From NCBI GenBank assembly GCA_034231615.1, contig CM067314.1, positions 13,085,415 through 13,149,414 of the forward strand: a stretch of DNA of 64,000 bases, in the 5' to 3' direction. Origin of the DNA: Meghimatium bilineatum (lineage: Eukaryota; Mollusca; Gastropoda; Stylommatophora; Philomycidae). The notes beneath the pieces were generated by a model. The model was given only the letters and a program-made list of their open reading frames with translations, was not told the DNA's origin and ran no database searches. Every line of letters begins with the position of its first letter. The first letter of the stretch is position 1. Both the position numbers and the translations under genes were made by a program. Positions 20,365 through 30,254 of this stretch are shown piece by piece.

Positions 20365-20659
20365 AGAAAAATAAAGATTGTGCTTGCGATGCTGACTACT
20401 AATACCTATATATGCAACAGATGAAAGCATTAACAAAAAAACACAAAGTAACAGCAATTTTCTCAATATAACTAAATCAAAGGTTGGCAATCTTCTAGGT
20501 TGGCGGGACAGATTCAACATTCCTTTTGTGGAATGGGTCCAACAATTACTTTTACATATTTTTAAAATAAATTTCTTCTATGAAGTTTTAAAGGAAGACG
20601 GCACAATGGTTGCAATCCTACGAAAACTGCAAAAACTATGTCGTGCATAGTCACCAGTA

Positions 20660-21335
20660 ACAGCAAACATTTAGCGGTGGATAGTTTTACCAGTAACATC
20701 ACAGGTTTAGCTTTGGATAGTTACTAGTAACATCAAAGGTTTAGCGGTAGATAGTTACTAGTAACATCAAAGGTTCATTGGTTGATAGTTACTAGTAACA
20801 TCAAAGGTTTAGCGGTGGATAGTTACTAGTAACATCAAAGGTTTAGCGGTTGATAGTTACCAGTAACATCAAAGGTTTAGCGGTTGATAGTTACTAGTAA
20901 CATCAAAGGTTAGCGGTAGATAGTTACTAGTAACATCAAATGTTTAGCGGTTGATAGGTACGAGTAACATCAAAGGTTTTTCGGTGGATAGTTACTAGTA
21001 ACATCAAAGGTTTATCGGTGGATAGTTACTAGTAACATCAAAGGTTAGCGACGGATAGTTACTAGTAACATCAACGGTTAACGGTAGATAGTTACTAGTA
21101 ACATCAAAGGTTAGCGGTAAATAGTTACTAGTAACATCAACAGGAGGTTACTAGTAACATCAACGGTTAACGGTAGATAGTTACTAGTAACATCAAAGGT
21201 TAGCGGTAAATAGTTACTAGTAACATCAACGGTTAACGGTAGATAGTTACTAGTGACATCAAAGGTTAGCGGTAGATAGTTACTAGTAACATCAAAGGTT
21301 AGCGGTAGATAGTTACTAGTAACATCAAAGCATTA
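20660..21335. repeat. about 33/34-bp minisatellite with palindrome in nearly every unit
   Basis: About 20 copies of gttactagtaacatcaaagg tttagcggttgata with frequent single-base variants. The 12-bp palindrome gttactagtaac is present in most units; the first units read accagtaac. One short aberrant unit (aacaggaggttactag) lies near 21140. Stops close all frames. Confidence 0.95.
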
Positions 21336-21519
21336 ACGTAAAAATCTACTCATTAATATTGTTTTTCATAGAATTTTAAAGTTTGGTTGAAAAAGTTTGT
21401 TATGTGATTTTCTGAATTCACGGGCCAGTGCATATAGTTATTTTACAATCTGTCAAGTGTGCCAGTAGAAATGGTGATCCAGATTTGGAAACGGCCGTAC
21501 TTTGATCGCATCATATATT

Positions 21520-21800
21520 CATTCACAAACTCCTGCAGATTAGCAGAATGCAGTCCAGAAAACGGATTGTGTTGTGTCAAGGTCTATAGCTCATCTGTGA
21601 TATCTGCGACCTTTTGGCATGACACATCTGATTTCAGCAAGGCCTATGGATCACTACGACCATCTATAACATGGTACATCAAAGTCCGATCACCAACTCT
21701 CCTTAGTCATCTCTTACAGCATGAATGGCAGGTAATAGTATCGCTATTCCTTGCTCTCTTTTTGGGCACCTTCAACACACAAGGAACCCCTGTTGTAAAT
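21520..21800 (-). mobile_element. F1 element, strongly diverged
   Basis: caaactcctgcagattagca, gaatgcagtccagaaaacgg, gttgtgtcaaggtctatag, tgatatctgcgacctttt, gacacatctgatttcagca, catctataacatgg, ccttagtcatctcttacagc and atgaatggcaggtaatag follow F1 order. One of the oldest copies. Confidence 0.8.
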
Positions 21801-22260
21801 TGTGCGAAAATGATACTGCTTTTTGTGAGCTATATCACATTTCATTGGCAATTGTAAACCAGACATAACACTGGCTTGGACTATCGACCAGCCCAAAAGA
21901 GCGATAAGTCATGAGAAAGAATTGCAATCAGATACATTAAAAATTAGTTCCCTAAAGCGAATTCCAATTTAATTTAATCACCAACGCCTCTAGGTGTGAC
22001 ACATGATAATGATTGACTTATGCGAGGGTCTGTCGATTCCTATATCTTGTGATGTGTAATCCTCCATTGTATTGCTTCCAGAACATACACGTTTTATGTG
22101 TATCTTTAGTGCACCGGTGGTTTCCAATGTGGCACATACGATCTTCACTCTTCTTTGTTATATTTTGGGAGTGAACAAGCTCGTTGGTATAGAAGTGGGG
22201 GTGTTTGGAGGATCTAACCACATACTCTCTTTTTTTTTTTTTAAATCATAACATGTTAGC
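21801..22260. other. about 460 bp, one unrecognised minus frame
   Basis: A minus frame at 22018-22221 (67 codons) is not low-complexity, but I recognise no family; it may be an older piece of a retroelement ORF. A poly-T run at 22231-22242 marks its upstream side. Confidence 0.35.
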
Positions 22261-22262
22261 CT

Positions 22263-23150
22263 AAAATCATCATCAAATGCCGTCTCCGCAACGAAGGTTG
22301 GCTGCAACGTATCTCCATCATCTCCTGTCTTGGTGGTGCACTCTGCTAGACTGTAACCTGTCCATCGTGTGATGTTACTCTCCCACGTGTATCTCTGCCT
22401 ACCTCTTGCTCGCTTCCCTTTGACTTTACCCTCAAGTAAGGGAGCCGCGTTAGCGCAGTGGTTAGCGCACTGGCTTCGCATATGAGTGGTCCTGGGTTCA
22501 TTCCCCAGTTGAGGCGGAAATGTTTTCAGATCGCAACGGCTCCCAGGTCGACCCAGCCTTAAATGGGTACCGGATTAATCCGTGAAGTAAAGACTGCGAG
22601 GGAGAGGAGATGGCTACCGCCCTCATTTGCAGAGCATGTGAAATGTGAGATCGCTAACATTTCACACCTCTACGGCATTAATAAATGCTATGGGTTACTT
22701 TACTTTTTTACTTTACCCTCAAGTAAGGTCTTCAATAAGGTGTCATGTCTTTTAATGTGTCCAAAGTATTTTATTTGCATGATCTTTATTTCTCTTAGTA
22801 GTTCTTTCTTCATATTAAGTGTCTTTAGCACCTCTTTATTTGTTTTCTTCTCTTTACATGATGTTCTTTCTATTCTTCTATATACCCACATCTCAAAGGC
22901 ATCAATTTTGTCTGCTAATTGTTTATTTAGTGTCCATGTTTCTGAGCCATACATTAATATAGAATAGATGTAGCATTTTATAATTCTCATTTTTAACTTG
23001 TTTGTAATTTGTTTAGATATTAATAATTTCCTCATGTCATTGAAGGTACTTTTAGCCATTCCTATTCTCCTTTTAACTTCTGTTTCACATCTGCCATCAT
23101 TTGTGACTATGTGTCCAAGATATTGATACTGTTTTACCTGTTGTAGTTTA
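22263..23150 (-). pseudogene. RTE-Y LINE C-terminus, split by SINE-A
   Basis: Minus-strand coding, best RTE-Y copy. In order: YLGHIVTNDGRCETEVKRRI, SILMYGSETWTLNKQ, AFEMWVYRRI, NKEVLKTLNMKKELLREI, YFGHIKRHDTLLKTLLEGKV, then the SINE-A insertion (22441-22709), then GKRARGRQRYTWESNITRW and the 3' end with an ATG/ATC-type tail at 22263. These are the last about 270 residues of an RTE-like RT; the catalytic palm and the endonuclease are absent. Upstream the frame runs on into the antisense of the 29-bp array, so the 482-codon frame 22700-24148 is a fusion and not a gene. Confidence 0.85.
22441..22709 (+). mobile_element. SINE-A, tRNA-derived, full length
   Basis: tRNA-like head with A box ttagcgcagtggttagcgc and B box cctgggttcattcccc, then a body (gaggcggaaatgttttcag, ggtcgacccagccttaaatg) and a tail gttactttacttttttac. 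A perfect 18-bp target-site duplication, actttaccctcaagtaag, lies at 22423-22440 and 22710-22727. It interrupts RTE-Y, so it is younger than that copy. Probably Pol III transcribed, by analogy with other tRNA-SINEs. Confidence 0.95.
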
Positions 23151-23317
23151 AAAAAAGCTAGACTAAAAAAGGTGGGCCAGAAACCAATGTTTTTTTTTAA
23201 CAGGAAGGTGAACAAGAAGTAGGTGTCAGACAAAAACGCAAGAATGACTTTTGTTTTATGTAAACTTGAGGGAAACCAATCTGCAACTCTTGAAGTGAAT
23301 TTTACAAAATAATTGTG

Positions 23318-24100
23318 TTTATGTCTGTGAGGTAAATAATACTTGAGATAAATAATAGGTGAGGTGTGTCTGTGAGATAAATAATACGTGAGGTGTGTCT
23401 GTGAGGTAAATAATACTTGAGATAAATAATAGGTGAGGTGTGTCTGTGAGATAAATAATACGTGAGGTGTGTCTGTGAGGTAAATAATACGTGAGGTATG
23501 TCTGTGAGGTAAATAATACTTGAGATAAATAATAGGTGAGGTGTGTCTGTGAGATAAATAATACGTGAGGTGTGTCTGTGAGATAAATAATATGTGAGGT
23601 ATGTCTGTGAGGTAAATAATACGTGAGGTATGTCTGTGAGGTAAATAATACGTGAGGTATGTCTGTGAGATAAATAATATGTGAGGTATGTCTGTGAGGT
23701 AAATAATACGTGAGGTATGTCTGTGAGGTAAATAATACGTGAGGTATGTCTGTGAGGTAAATAATACGTGAGGAATGTCTGTGAGGTAAATAATACGTGA
23801 GGTATGTCTGTGAGGTAAATAATACGTGAGGTATGTCTGTGAGGTAAATAATACGTGAGGTATGTCTGTGAGGTAAATAATACGTGAGGTATGTCTGTGA
23901 GGTAAATAATACTTGAGATAAATAATACGTGAGGTATGTCTGTGACGTAAATTTATACGTGAGGTATGTCTGTGAGGTAAATAATACGTGAGGTAAATAA
24001 TACGTGAGGTATATGTCTGTGAGGTAAATAATACGTGAGATACGTCTGTGAGGTAAATAATACGTGAGATATGTCTGTAAGGACATTTATGTCTGAAAGT
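23318..24100. repeat. 29-bp minisatellite, about 27 copies
   Basis: Unit gtgaggtaaataatacgtga ggtatgtct, with a frequent variant in which acttgagataaataat is inserted and gtgtgtct replaces gtatgtct. The proximal half (23330-23600) shows a longer compound period; the distal half is nearly homogeneous. It joins RTE-Y on one side and an RTE-X tail on the other. Confidence 0.96.
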
Positions 24101-24289
24101 AAATGTCTGTGAGAACATAGTCACAACAGTCAAAATTAAAGGCACCACAGATAGAGGGGAAAAACGTGAGATTTATTAGTTTGACAACCTGACACGGCAG
24201 GGAAACTACAACGACCTTGATACATAATACTGTGGACAGGGAGCTGTGGAGAGTCATAATCGCCTACGCCAGCCGGCATGGCACCTGAT
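24100..24289 (+). pseudogene. RTE-X LINE 3' end
   Basis: Plus-strand match to the last about 190 bp of RTE-X: gagaacatagtcacaacag, caaaattaaaggc, ataatactgtggacaggg, gctgtggagagtcata, gcctacgccagccggcatgg, then cacctgatgatga. The encoded end (TVDRELWRVIIAYASRHGT) matches other copies. 5'-truncated. Confidence 0.8.
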
Positions 24290-24291
24290 GA

Positions 24292-24545
24292 TGAGTCCGG
24301 AAAACGAATGCGCTGTGACATGGTTTACGTGGTGACTACGATATATGCGCCTTTCGGCTCGACACATCCTACTTTAGCACCGCTTCTATGTCATTTGACC
24401 CTATACGGGATTGGACAGCCAACTCTCGTTTGAGTGTATGACTTAGAGGTAACCGCTTTAGTTGCCTCAACTACATGCATGGAAAGTAAACAGTCTTACT
24501 ACTCTTTGCTCGCCATTCGGGCGCCTTCAACACACAGGAGGTCTG
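24292..24545 (-). mobile_element. F1 element, diverged and truncated
   Basis: Starts within the family at gtccggaaaacgaatgcg, so the (GAA)n tail end is missing; continues gcctttcggctcgacacatc, gggattggacagccaactct, ctacatgcatggaaagtaaa and cattcgggcgccttcaacac. It abuts the RTE-X tail exactly at the tgatgatgag junction. Confidence 0.82.
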
Positions 24546-24601
24546 CAATAATCTGCCAACGTTAAATCTAACAGCCTTGTGTTCTGCGTAAGTACCTTAA
24601 T

Positions 24602-24878
24602 CGCCCGTGTATTCCGGGGCCCGAAAGGGGAGAAAAGAATAGCAACACTGTTTACCTTCCACGCATGTCGTAAAAGACGACTAAAGAGGTTATGGGATGG
24701 AGTTGGCTGTCCCATCCCATATAGGGACAGTGACCCAAAACCATGCTGAAGTCGGATATGTCAGGCCGAAAGGCGGAGATATCGCAGCAATGCTGTAAAC
24801 CATGACACAACGCATTCCGTTTTCCGGATTCCATCCTGCTAATCTGCAGGAGTTTGAGAACGAACGCAGAAGAAGAAG
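24602..24878 (+). mobile_element. F1 element, full-length
   Basis: Sense copy cgcccgtgtattccgggg to gaacgcagaagaagaag, with a 12-bp target-site duplication, aagtaccttaat (24590-24601 and 24879-24890). Core hairpin intact. Only 56 bp separate it from the opposite-orientation F1 copy at 24292-24545, so this pair could itself form a large imperfect hairpin. Confidence 0.92.
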
Positions 24879-24980
24879 AAGTACCTTAATGTTTTTTTTT
24901 GTCTGATGACATGAAGTGATTATCAATCAAAAACAGAAAGTTGTAGCCTGGTTTTTGTTTTAAACATTGTCATGGCAAAA

Positions 24981-25780
24981 AAATCCTCATCATTAAGTGC
25001 TCGTCTCCGCAACGAAGGCTGGCTGCAACAGACCTCCAACATCAATGTCTCTTGTCTTGGTGGAACACTCTGCTAGATTGTAACCTGTTCATCTCGGGAT
25101 GTTACTCTCCCACAAGTAACTTTGCCTACCTCTTGCTCGCCTCCCATCGACTATACACCCAAGTAAGGTCTTCAACAAGATCTCAAAGTAAGTCTTATAA
25201 TTTAATATGTCAAAAATATTTTGATCTTTATTTCCTTATAATAATTTTTTCTTCATACTAAGTGTTGTTAAGAATCTCTTTGTTTGTTTTCTTCTCTGCC
25301 CATGATGTTTTCCCTATTATTATTCTTCTTCTTCAGCGTTCATCCTCAAACTCCTGCTTGATCTCCCTTGTAGCAAGACCATTGTCCTACTAGATTTCTA
25401 GCAGGAAGTAGTCCAGAGAATGGAAATGCGTTGTGTCACCGTTTTATTTGCGTTAATGGCCCGACACATTCGTCTTCGGCGGGTCCCTATTCTTCTAAAT
25501 ATCCACGCCTCAAAAGCGTCAATTATCTTTTCTAATTGTTTGTTTATTATTCATATTTCTGAGTCATACATTAATATAGAATAGATGTAGCATTATATAA
25601 TTCTCATTTTTAACTTGTTTGTAATTTGTTTAGATGTTAATATTTTCCTCATGTCATTGAAAGTACTTTTAGCCATTTCTATTCTCCTTTTAACTTCTGT
25701 TTCACATCTGCCACTATTTGTGGCAATGTATCCGAGATTTTCATAATGTTCTACTTGTAGTTTCTCTCGTATATTTATGG
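24981..25780 (-). pseudogene. RTE-Y LINE C-terminus, split by F2
   Basis: Minus-strand RTE-Y copy with 3' end tcatcattaagtgctcgtct at 24986. Recognisable stretches: the 3' end (24986-25190), a degraded middle (25200-25318) and, beyond the F2 insertion, 25491-25780 encoding LQVEHYENLGYIATNSGRCE, RRIEMAKSTFNDMRKILTSK and QITNKLKMRII. Frameshifts separate the pieces. More diverged than 59267-59714. Confidence 0.78.
25319..25483 (-). mobile_element. F2 element
   Basis: Starts attattcttcttcttcagcg, then caaactcctgcttgatct, ttgtagcaagaccattgtcc, gatttctagcagga, tgtcaccgttttatttgcg, and ends gacacattcgtcttcggc. An 8-bp repeat, tccctatt (25311-25318 and 25484-25491), is likely the target-site duplication, created within RTE-Y. 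Confidence 0.82.
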
Positions 25781-25784
25781 ACAT

Positions 25785-25898
25785 TAAATAGACATTAAAC
25801 TAAAATGTAATGTTTCTATAAAAATTTATATGCATTAAATAGACATTAAATTAAAATGTAATGTTTCTATAAAATGTATAGTATTAAATAGGTCTCTG
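25785..25898. repeat. about 57-bp direct duplication
   Basis: attaaatagacattaaa(c/t) and taaaatgtaatgtttctata occur twice in order (25787-25830 and 25835-25880). AT-rich. Confidence 0.85.
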
Positions 25899-26101
25899 CC
25901 TAGTGATGGCCGTGGTTCCTCCAAAATTAATCAAAGTTTAATTTTTCAAGTATCTTGATCATGTTAAAATTTAAAATGTAGGTTTAATACATGTTTTTAT
26001 CGGCACTTTGGTTTCTAAACAAACATTTACTTCAATGCAAGCTTAACATGGAATAATATTCAATAATAATAGATTTGAGAACTGGCTACATACTGAATTG
26101 A

Positions 26102-26380
26102 GTGTAGGGAGCCGCGTTAGCATAGTGGTTAGCGCACTGGCTTCGCATATGAGTGGTCCTGGGTTCATTCCCCAGTTGAGGCGGAAATGTTTTCAGATCG
26201 CAACGGCTCCCAGGTCGACCCAGCCTTAAATGGGTACCGAATTAATCCGGGAAGTAAAGACTGCGAGGGAGAGGAGATGGCTACCGCCCTCATTTGCAGA
26301 GCCTGTGAAATGTGAGATCGCTAACATCGCATACCCCTACGGCATTAATAAATGCTATTGGTTACTTTACATTTTTTACT
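26102..26380 (+). mobile_element. SINE-A, tRNA-derived, full length
   Basis: Nearly identical to 22441-22709: head ttagcatagtggttagcgc (A box with C-to-T and G-to-A type changes), B box cctgggttcattcccc, body and tail shared. A 15-bp target-site duplication, tacatactgaattga, lies at 26087-26101 and 26381-26395. Five extra bases (gtgta) precede the conserved start gggagccgcg. Confidence 0.94.
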
Positions 26381-26395
26381 TACATACTGAATTGA

Positions 26396-26927
26396 TCTTA
26401 TAATTACAACTACTACGGATATTATATGTTACATGTTTGTTGTTACTGAGGATACTTCAATACCTGTACGGGATGCTCGCTGGTTCTTGTAATAGTCATT
26501 GTCTCGAATGGTCCGTTCTCAGTGACTTGAGTGCACAGTTTGAATGTCTTGACAAAATCGCATCTTTTTTTGGAGATGCGGTTAGTCAAGTACGGAAAAT
26601 CTCGTGTACGAGAGTTGCTAGGCGATTTGGTGCCGTTGAACGGACTGGTTCAATCCCCGTTAGACTAAAGAATGTATAACTACAAATGGAGATTGATGAT
26701 ATGACGGGGGCGCTGTCACTTCTGATGTCACGTGACTATTCTCATGCATGCATACATAATGACTCAATGAACATGATCTGCAAAGATGAAACGGGAGTCG
26801 TCAGCCGTCAATGGGTGGAGTTATTGAAACAATCTATGACTAGAAATATGACTCTTGTGTATACGTGTCAGGACATGTGAGTGTTAAGAGTAAGACGCGT
26901 ACTCATACATTTTCAAACATCGCCACA
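26396..26927. other. unique sequence with short open frames
   Basis: Two plus frames (26472-26679 from an ATG, and 26686-26880, ATG in context acaaatgg, 64 codons) are of mixed composition, unlike most of the window. I recognise no domain. The second ends at gacatgtgagtg, which contains a donor-like gtgagt. Could be remnant coding sequence or chance. Confidence 0.3.
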
Positions 26928-27569
26928 GTGTCAAGAGGTACGGGTACATCAAAGGATGGATCTGACACAGTGTCAAGAGGTACGGGTACATCAAAGGATG
27001 GATCTGACACAGTGTCAAGAGGTACGGGTACATCAAAGGATGAATCTGACACAGTGTCAAGAGGTACGGGTACATCAAAGGATGGATCTGACACAGTGTC
27101 AAGAGGTACGGGTACATCAAAGGATGGATCTGACACAGTGTCAATAGGTTCGGGTACATCAAAGGATGGATCTGACACAGTGTCAATAGGTTCGGGTACA
27201 TCAAAGGATGGATCTGACACAGTGTCAATAGTTACGGGTACATCAAAGGATGAATCTAACACAGTGTCAATAGGTACGAGTACATCAAAGGATGGATCTG
27301 ACACAGTGTCAATAGGTAAGGGTACATCAAAGGATGGATATGACACAGTGTCAATAGGTACGAGTACATCAAAGGATGGATCTGACACAGTGTCAAAAGG
27401 TACGGGTACATCAAAGGATGGATCTGACACAGTAAATGAGTTCATGGACTTTATCCGCTCTGAAGATTTTCAAAACTGTGGTTGGTCGCTGTCAAGAATG
27501 TCTGAGATTTGTGCAAAAATCGAACAACTCGCACAGACAAACATACAAGATTTACGAAACCATAGATAA
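26865..27569 (+). CDS. hypothetical open frame with 12 x 14-residue repeats (weak)
   Basis: Open for 234 codons, but the first codon is GTG and no ATG precedes the repeats after the upstream in-frame stop (TAG near 26841). If coding at all it would have to be an internal or spliced exon. Order: about 21 residues, twelve repeats of the type VSRGTGTSKDGSDT (Ser/Thr/Gly rich, hydrophilic), then a non-repetitive 45-residue end including EFMDFIRSEDFQNCGWSLSR. No signal peptide, membrane segment or known domain. The repeat differences are all non-synonymous in this frame (see findings). Alternative: an ordinary minisatellite that happens to be open. Confidence 0.22.
   Translation: MSGHVSVKSKTRTHTFSNIATVSRGTGTSKDGSDTVSRGTGTSKDGSDTVSRGTGTSKDESDTVSRGTGTSKDGSDTVSRGTGTSKDGSDTVSIGSGTSKDGSDTVSIGSGTSKDGSDTVSIVTGTSKDESNTVSIGTSTSKDGSDTVSIGKGTSKDGYDTVSIGTSTSKDGSDTVSKGTGTSKDGSDTVNEFMDFIRSEDFQNCGWSLSRMSEICAKIEQLAQTNIQDLRNHR
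26928..27431. repeat. 42-bp minisatellite, 12 copies
   Basis: Unit gtgtcaagaggtacgggtac atcaaaggatggatctgaca ca, exactly in phase over 504 bp, no indels. Copies 1-5 carry caagaggt; copies 6-11 carry caatag(g/t)t; copy 12 carries caaaaggt. Confidence 0.98.
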
Positions 27570-27599
27570 ATTAGCGTCAAACTGGAACTTCCAGTCGAT

Positions 27600-28395
27600 A
27601 CAGTCTCATGGGTTACTGAGAATGTGATCGAGGCACCTATGGCCGTGTCTCTGATGGGTTACTGAGAATGTGATCGGGGCACTTAGGATCGTGTCTCTGA
27701 TGGGTTACTGAGAATGTGATCGGTGCACCTATGAGTCAATACAGTCTGATGGGTTACTAAGAATGTGATCGGGGCACCTATGGCCGTGTCTCTGATGGGT
27801 TACTAAGAATGTGATCGGGGCACCTATGGCCGTGTCTCTGATGGGTTACTAAGAATGTGATCGGGGCAACTATGGCCGTGTCTCTGATGGGTTACTGAGA
27901 ATGTGATCGGGGCACCTATGGCCGTGTCTCTGATGGGTTACTGAGAATGTGATCGGGGCACCTATGGCCGTGTCTCTGATGGGTTACTAAGAATGTGATC
28001 GGTGCACCTATGGCCGTGTCTCTGATGGGTTACTGAGAATGTGATCGGGGCACCTATGAGTCAATACAGTCTGATGGGTTACTGAGAATGTGATCGGGGC
28101 ACCTATGAGTCGATACAGTCTGATGGGTTACTGAGAATGTGATCGGGGCACCTTTGGCCGTGTCTCTGATGGGTTACTAAGAATGTGATCGAGGCACCTA
28201 TGGTCGTGTCTCTGATGGGTTACTAAGAATGTGATCGAGGCACCTATGGCCGTGTCTCTGATGGGTTACTGAGAATGTGATCGAGGCACCTATGGCCGTG
28301 TCTCTGATGGGTTACTAAGAATGTGATCGAGGCACCTATGGCCGTGTCTCTGATGGGTTACTGAGAATGTGATCGGGGCACATATGGTCGTGTCT
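27600..28395. repeat. 46-bp minisatellite, about 17 copies
   Basis: Unit tgatgggttactgagaatgt gatcggggcacctatggccg tgtctc, with variants ctaagaatg, gatcgagg and a different unit end (cctatgagtcaatacagtc) in four copies. The latter resembles the bases just before the array (ccagtcgatacagtctcatg), so the alternative end is probably the founding sequence. Confidence 0.96.
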
Positions 28396-28448
28396 GATGT
28401 GCAATGATGATAAATCTGCAGTCAGAATTTGTAACTTGATTTCGATTA

Positions 28449-28870
28449 TAACCCCTATACTAACATATGGGAGCGAGTCTTGGACAATAAACAAACTGGA
28501 AAGTGGGAAATTAGAGGCAACAGAGATGTGGTTCTACAGAAGAATGCTGAGAATACCACGGAATTCCAGAAAAACTAATGTAGAGGTGTTGAAAGAGTCA
28601 AATGCGAAACGAACCTTAATCAATAATATAAGAAAAAGGCACTCTTCTTTTTTTGGCCACTTCATGAGACAGGCAGGTTTAGTTAAGATAGGCACAACAG
28701 GCTAAATTGAAGGCAACAGAGACAGAGGGCGACAACGTGAGAAAATATTAGACAGTTTGAAAGCCTGGCACGGCATGGAAATAACAACGACCTTGATACA
28801 TAATACTGTGGACAGAGAGCTGTGGAGAGCCATGATTGCCTACGCCAGCCGGCATGGCACCTAATGATGA
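28449..28870 (+). pseudogene. RTE-X LINE 3' end, reference copy
   Basis: Encodes ITPILTYGSESWTINKLESG, ATEMWFYRRMLRIPRNSRKT, NVEVLKESN, FFGHFMRQAGL; after a frameshift near 28700, GNRDRGRQREKILDSLKAWH and TVDRELWRAMIAYASRHGT, then the stop and an (ATG)n-like tail. A perfect 12-bp target-site duplication, tgatttcgatta (28437-28448 and 28871-28882), proves a 5'-truncated insertion starting exactly at the ITPILTYG codons. This is the RT C-terminal tail only; the catalytic FADD region is absent. Confidence 0.88.
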
Positions 28871-28882
28871 TGATTTCGATTA

Positions 28883-29196
28883 AATAGTCCAATGACAATC
28901 ATAGAAACAATGTGTGTTATTTAACTTAAGACATCCCCGTTAATTGGTCAAAAATATTTGGAGCAAACGATTGGACTCTCGTTCTGTGTTGCATTTTTAA
29001 AAGCCCGATGGTTTGTTTCAACAATAAATTGTGTGCCATTGTTGTTTAATTTGTCCTACAATCCCTTATTGCATTTATGAAATGTGACTCGGTCGTAATG
29101 GACGATGACTATTCAGTTCAATTGGAATAATCGTAATAGTGATGTCTACGACGTGCCCGTCTGTGATTAATGAGTTTTAACATTGCCTGCAATTTT
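28883..29196. other. about 310 bp without recognisable feature
   Basis: Short AT-rich stretch between the RTE-X insertion and the 45-bp array; nothing seen. Confidence 0.5.
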
Positions 29197-30121
29197 CTAC
29201 CACACTCTGAGCATGTGTGGGAGGAGTCTGTGGGACATTGTCTACCACACTCTGAGCATGTGTGGGAGGAGTCTGTGGGACATTGTGTACCACACTCTGA
29301 GCATGTGTTGGAGGAGTCTGTGGGACATTGTCTACCACACTCTGAGCATGTGTTGGAGGAGTCTGTGGGACATTGTCTACCACACTCTGAGCATGTGTGG
29401 GAGGAGTCTGTGGGACATTGTCTACCACACTCTGAGCATGTGTGGGAGGAGTCTGTGGGACATTGAGCAACTCTTCCTTTTCTTCTAGCGCATGTGTTTG
29501 CGTAGCATCGCGTTCAAGGTTCTCTGCAGCTACAGCACCACTTTTGATTGTGAGACACCAACAGGATATGTGCAAGAATTTCCCATGAATGTGCAAGAAT
29601 TTCCCATGAATGTGCAAGAATCTCCCATGAATGTGCAAGAATCCCCCATGAATGTGCAAGAATCTCCCATGAATGTGCAAGAATCTCCCATGAATTTGCA
29701 ACAATCTCCCATGAATGTGCAACAATCTCCCATGAATGTGCAACAATTTCCCATGAATGTGCAAGAATCTCCCATGAATGTGCAAGGATCTCCCATGAAT
29801 GTGCAACAATCTCCCATTAATGTGCGAGAATCTCCCATGAATGTGCAACAATCTCCCATGAATGTGCAACAATCTCCCATGAATGTGCAACAATTTCCCA
29901 TGAATGTGCAACAATCTCCCATGAATGTGCAACAATTTCCCATGAATGTGCAACAATCTCCCATGAATGTGCAACAATCTCCCATGAATGTGCAACAATT
30001 TCCCATGAATGCGCAACAATCTCCCATGAATGTGCAACAATTTCCCATGAATGTGCAACAATCTCCCATGAATGTGCAAGAATCTCCCATGAATGTGCAA
30101 GAATCTCCCATGAATGTGCAT
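29177..30121 (-). other. long minus-strand open frame bridging two arrays (not called as a gene)
   Basis: 314 codons from an ATG at 30121 to a stop at 29177. It consists of about 26 seven-residue repeats (LLHIHGR type), a unique linker including GAVAAENLERDATQ and THALEEKEELL, and six fifteen-residue repeats (NVPQTPPTHAQSVVD). The linker looks more protein-like than usual for this window and joins both arrays in one frame. Against a gene: both units are multiples of 3 and also open on the plus strand, and no domain is known. Confidence 0.2.
29197..29466. repeat. 45-bp minisatellite, 6 copies
   Basis: Unit ctaccacactctgagcatgt gtgggaggagtctgtgggac attgt at exact 45-bp spacing. Variants gtgttggag (copies 3 and 4) and gtgtacc (copy 3). 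Multiple of 3, open on both strands. Confidence 0.97.
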
Positions 30122-30140
30122 GAATCTCCCACGAATGTGT
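29567..30140. repeat. 21-bp minisatellite, about 27 copies
   Basis: Unit aatgtgcaacaatctcccat g, with variants gaatct, caattt and ggatct. Phase holds throughout, giving a 219-codon plus frame from an ATG at 29492 (repeat SPMNVQQ) and open minus frames. Confidence 0.97.
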
Positions 30141-30254
30141 TCTTATGTTGAAGTGAGTTAGTTATATCTTAAGAGTATCTTTAAAACACTTTTCTGTCCT
30201 ACAGACTTGCGGAAGTCAGTCTGGAGTTCTCCATATAACAAATATTTGTAATAC

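Noticed and set aside
22700-24148. 482-codon minus-strand open frame, the longest in the window
   Set aside because: It is the antisense of the 29-bp array (open because the unit has no minus-frame stop) fused to the RTE-Y C-terminus. There is no single protein.
24284-24312. Hammerhead-like ctgatga ... gaaaac
   Set aside because: It is the junction of the RTE-X (TGA)n tail with F1; the stem II and III pairing needed for a hammerhead is absent.
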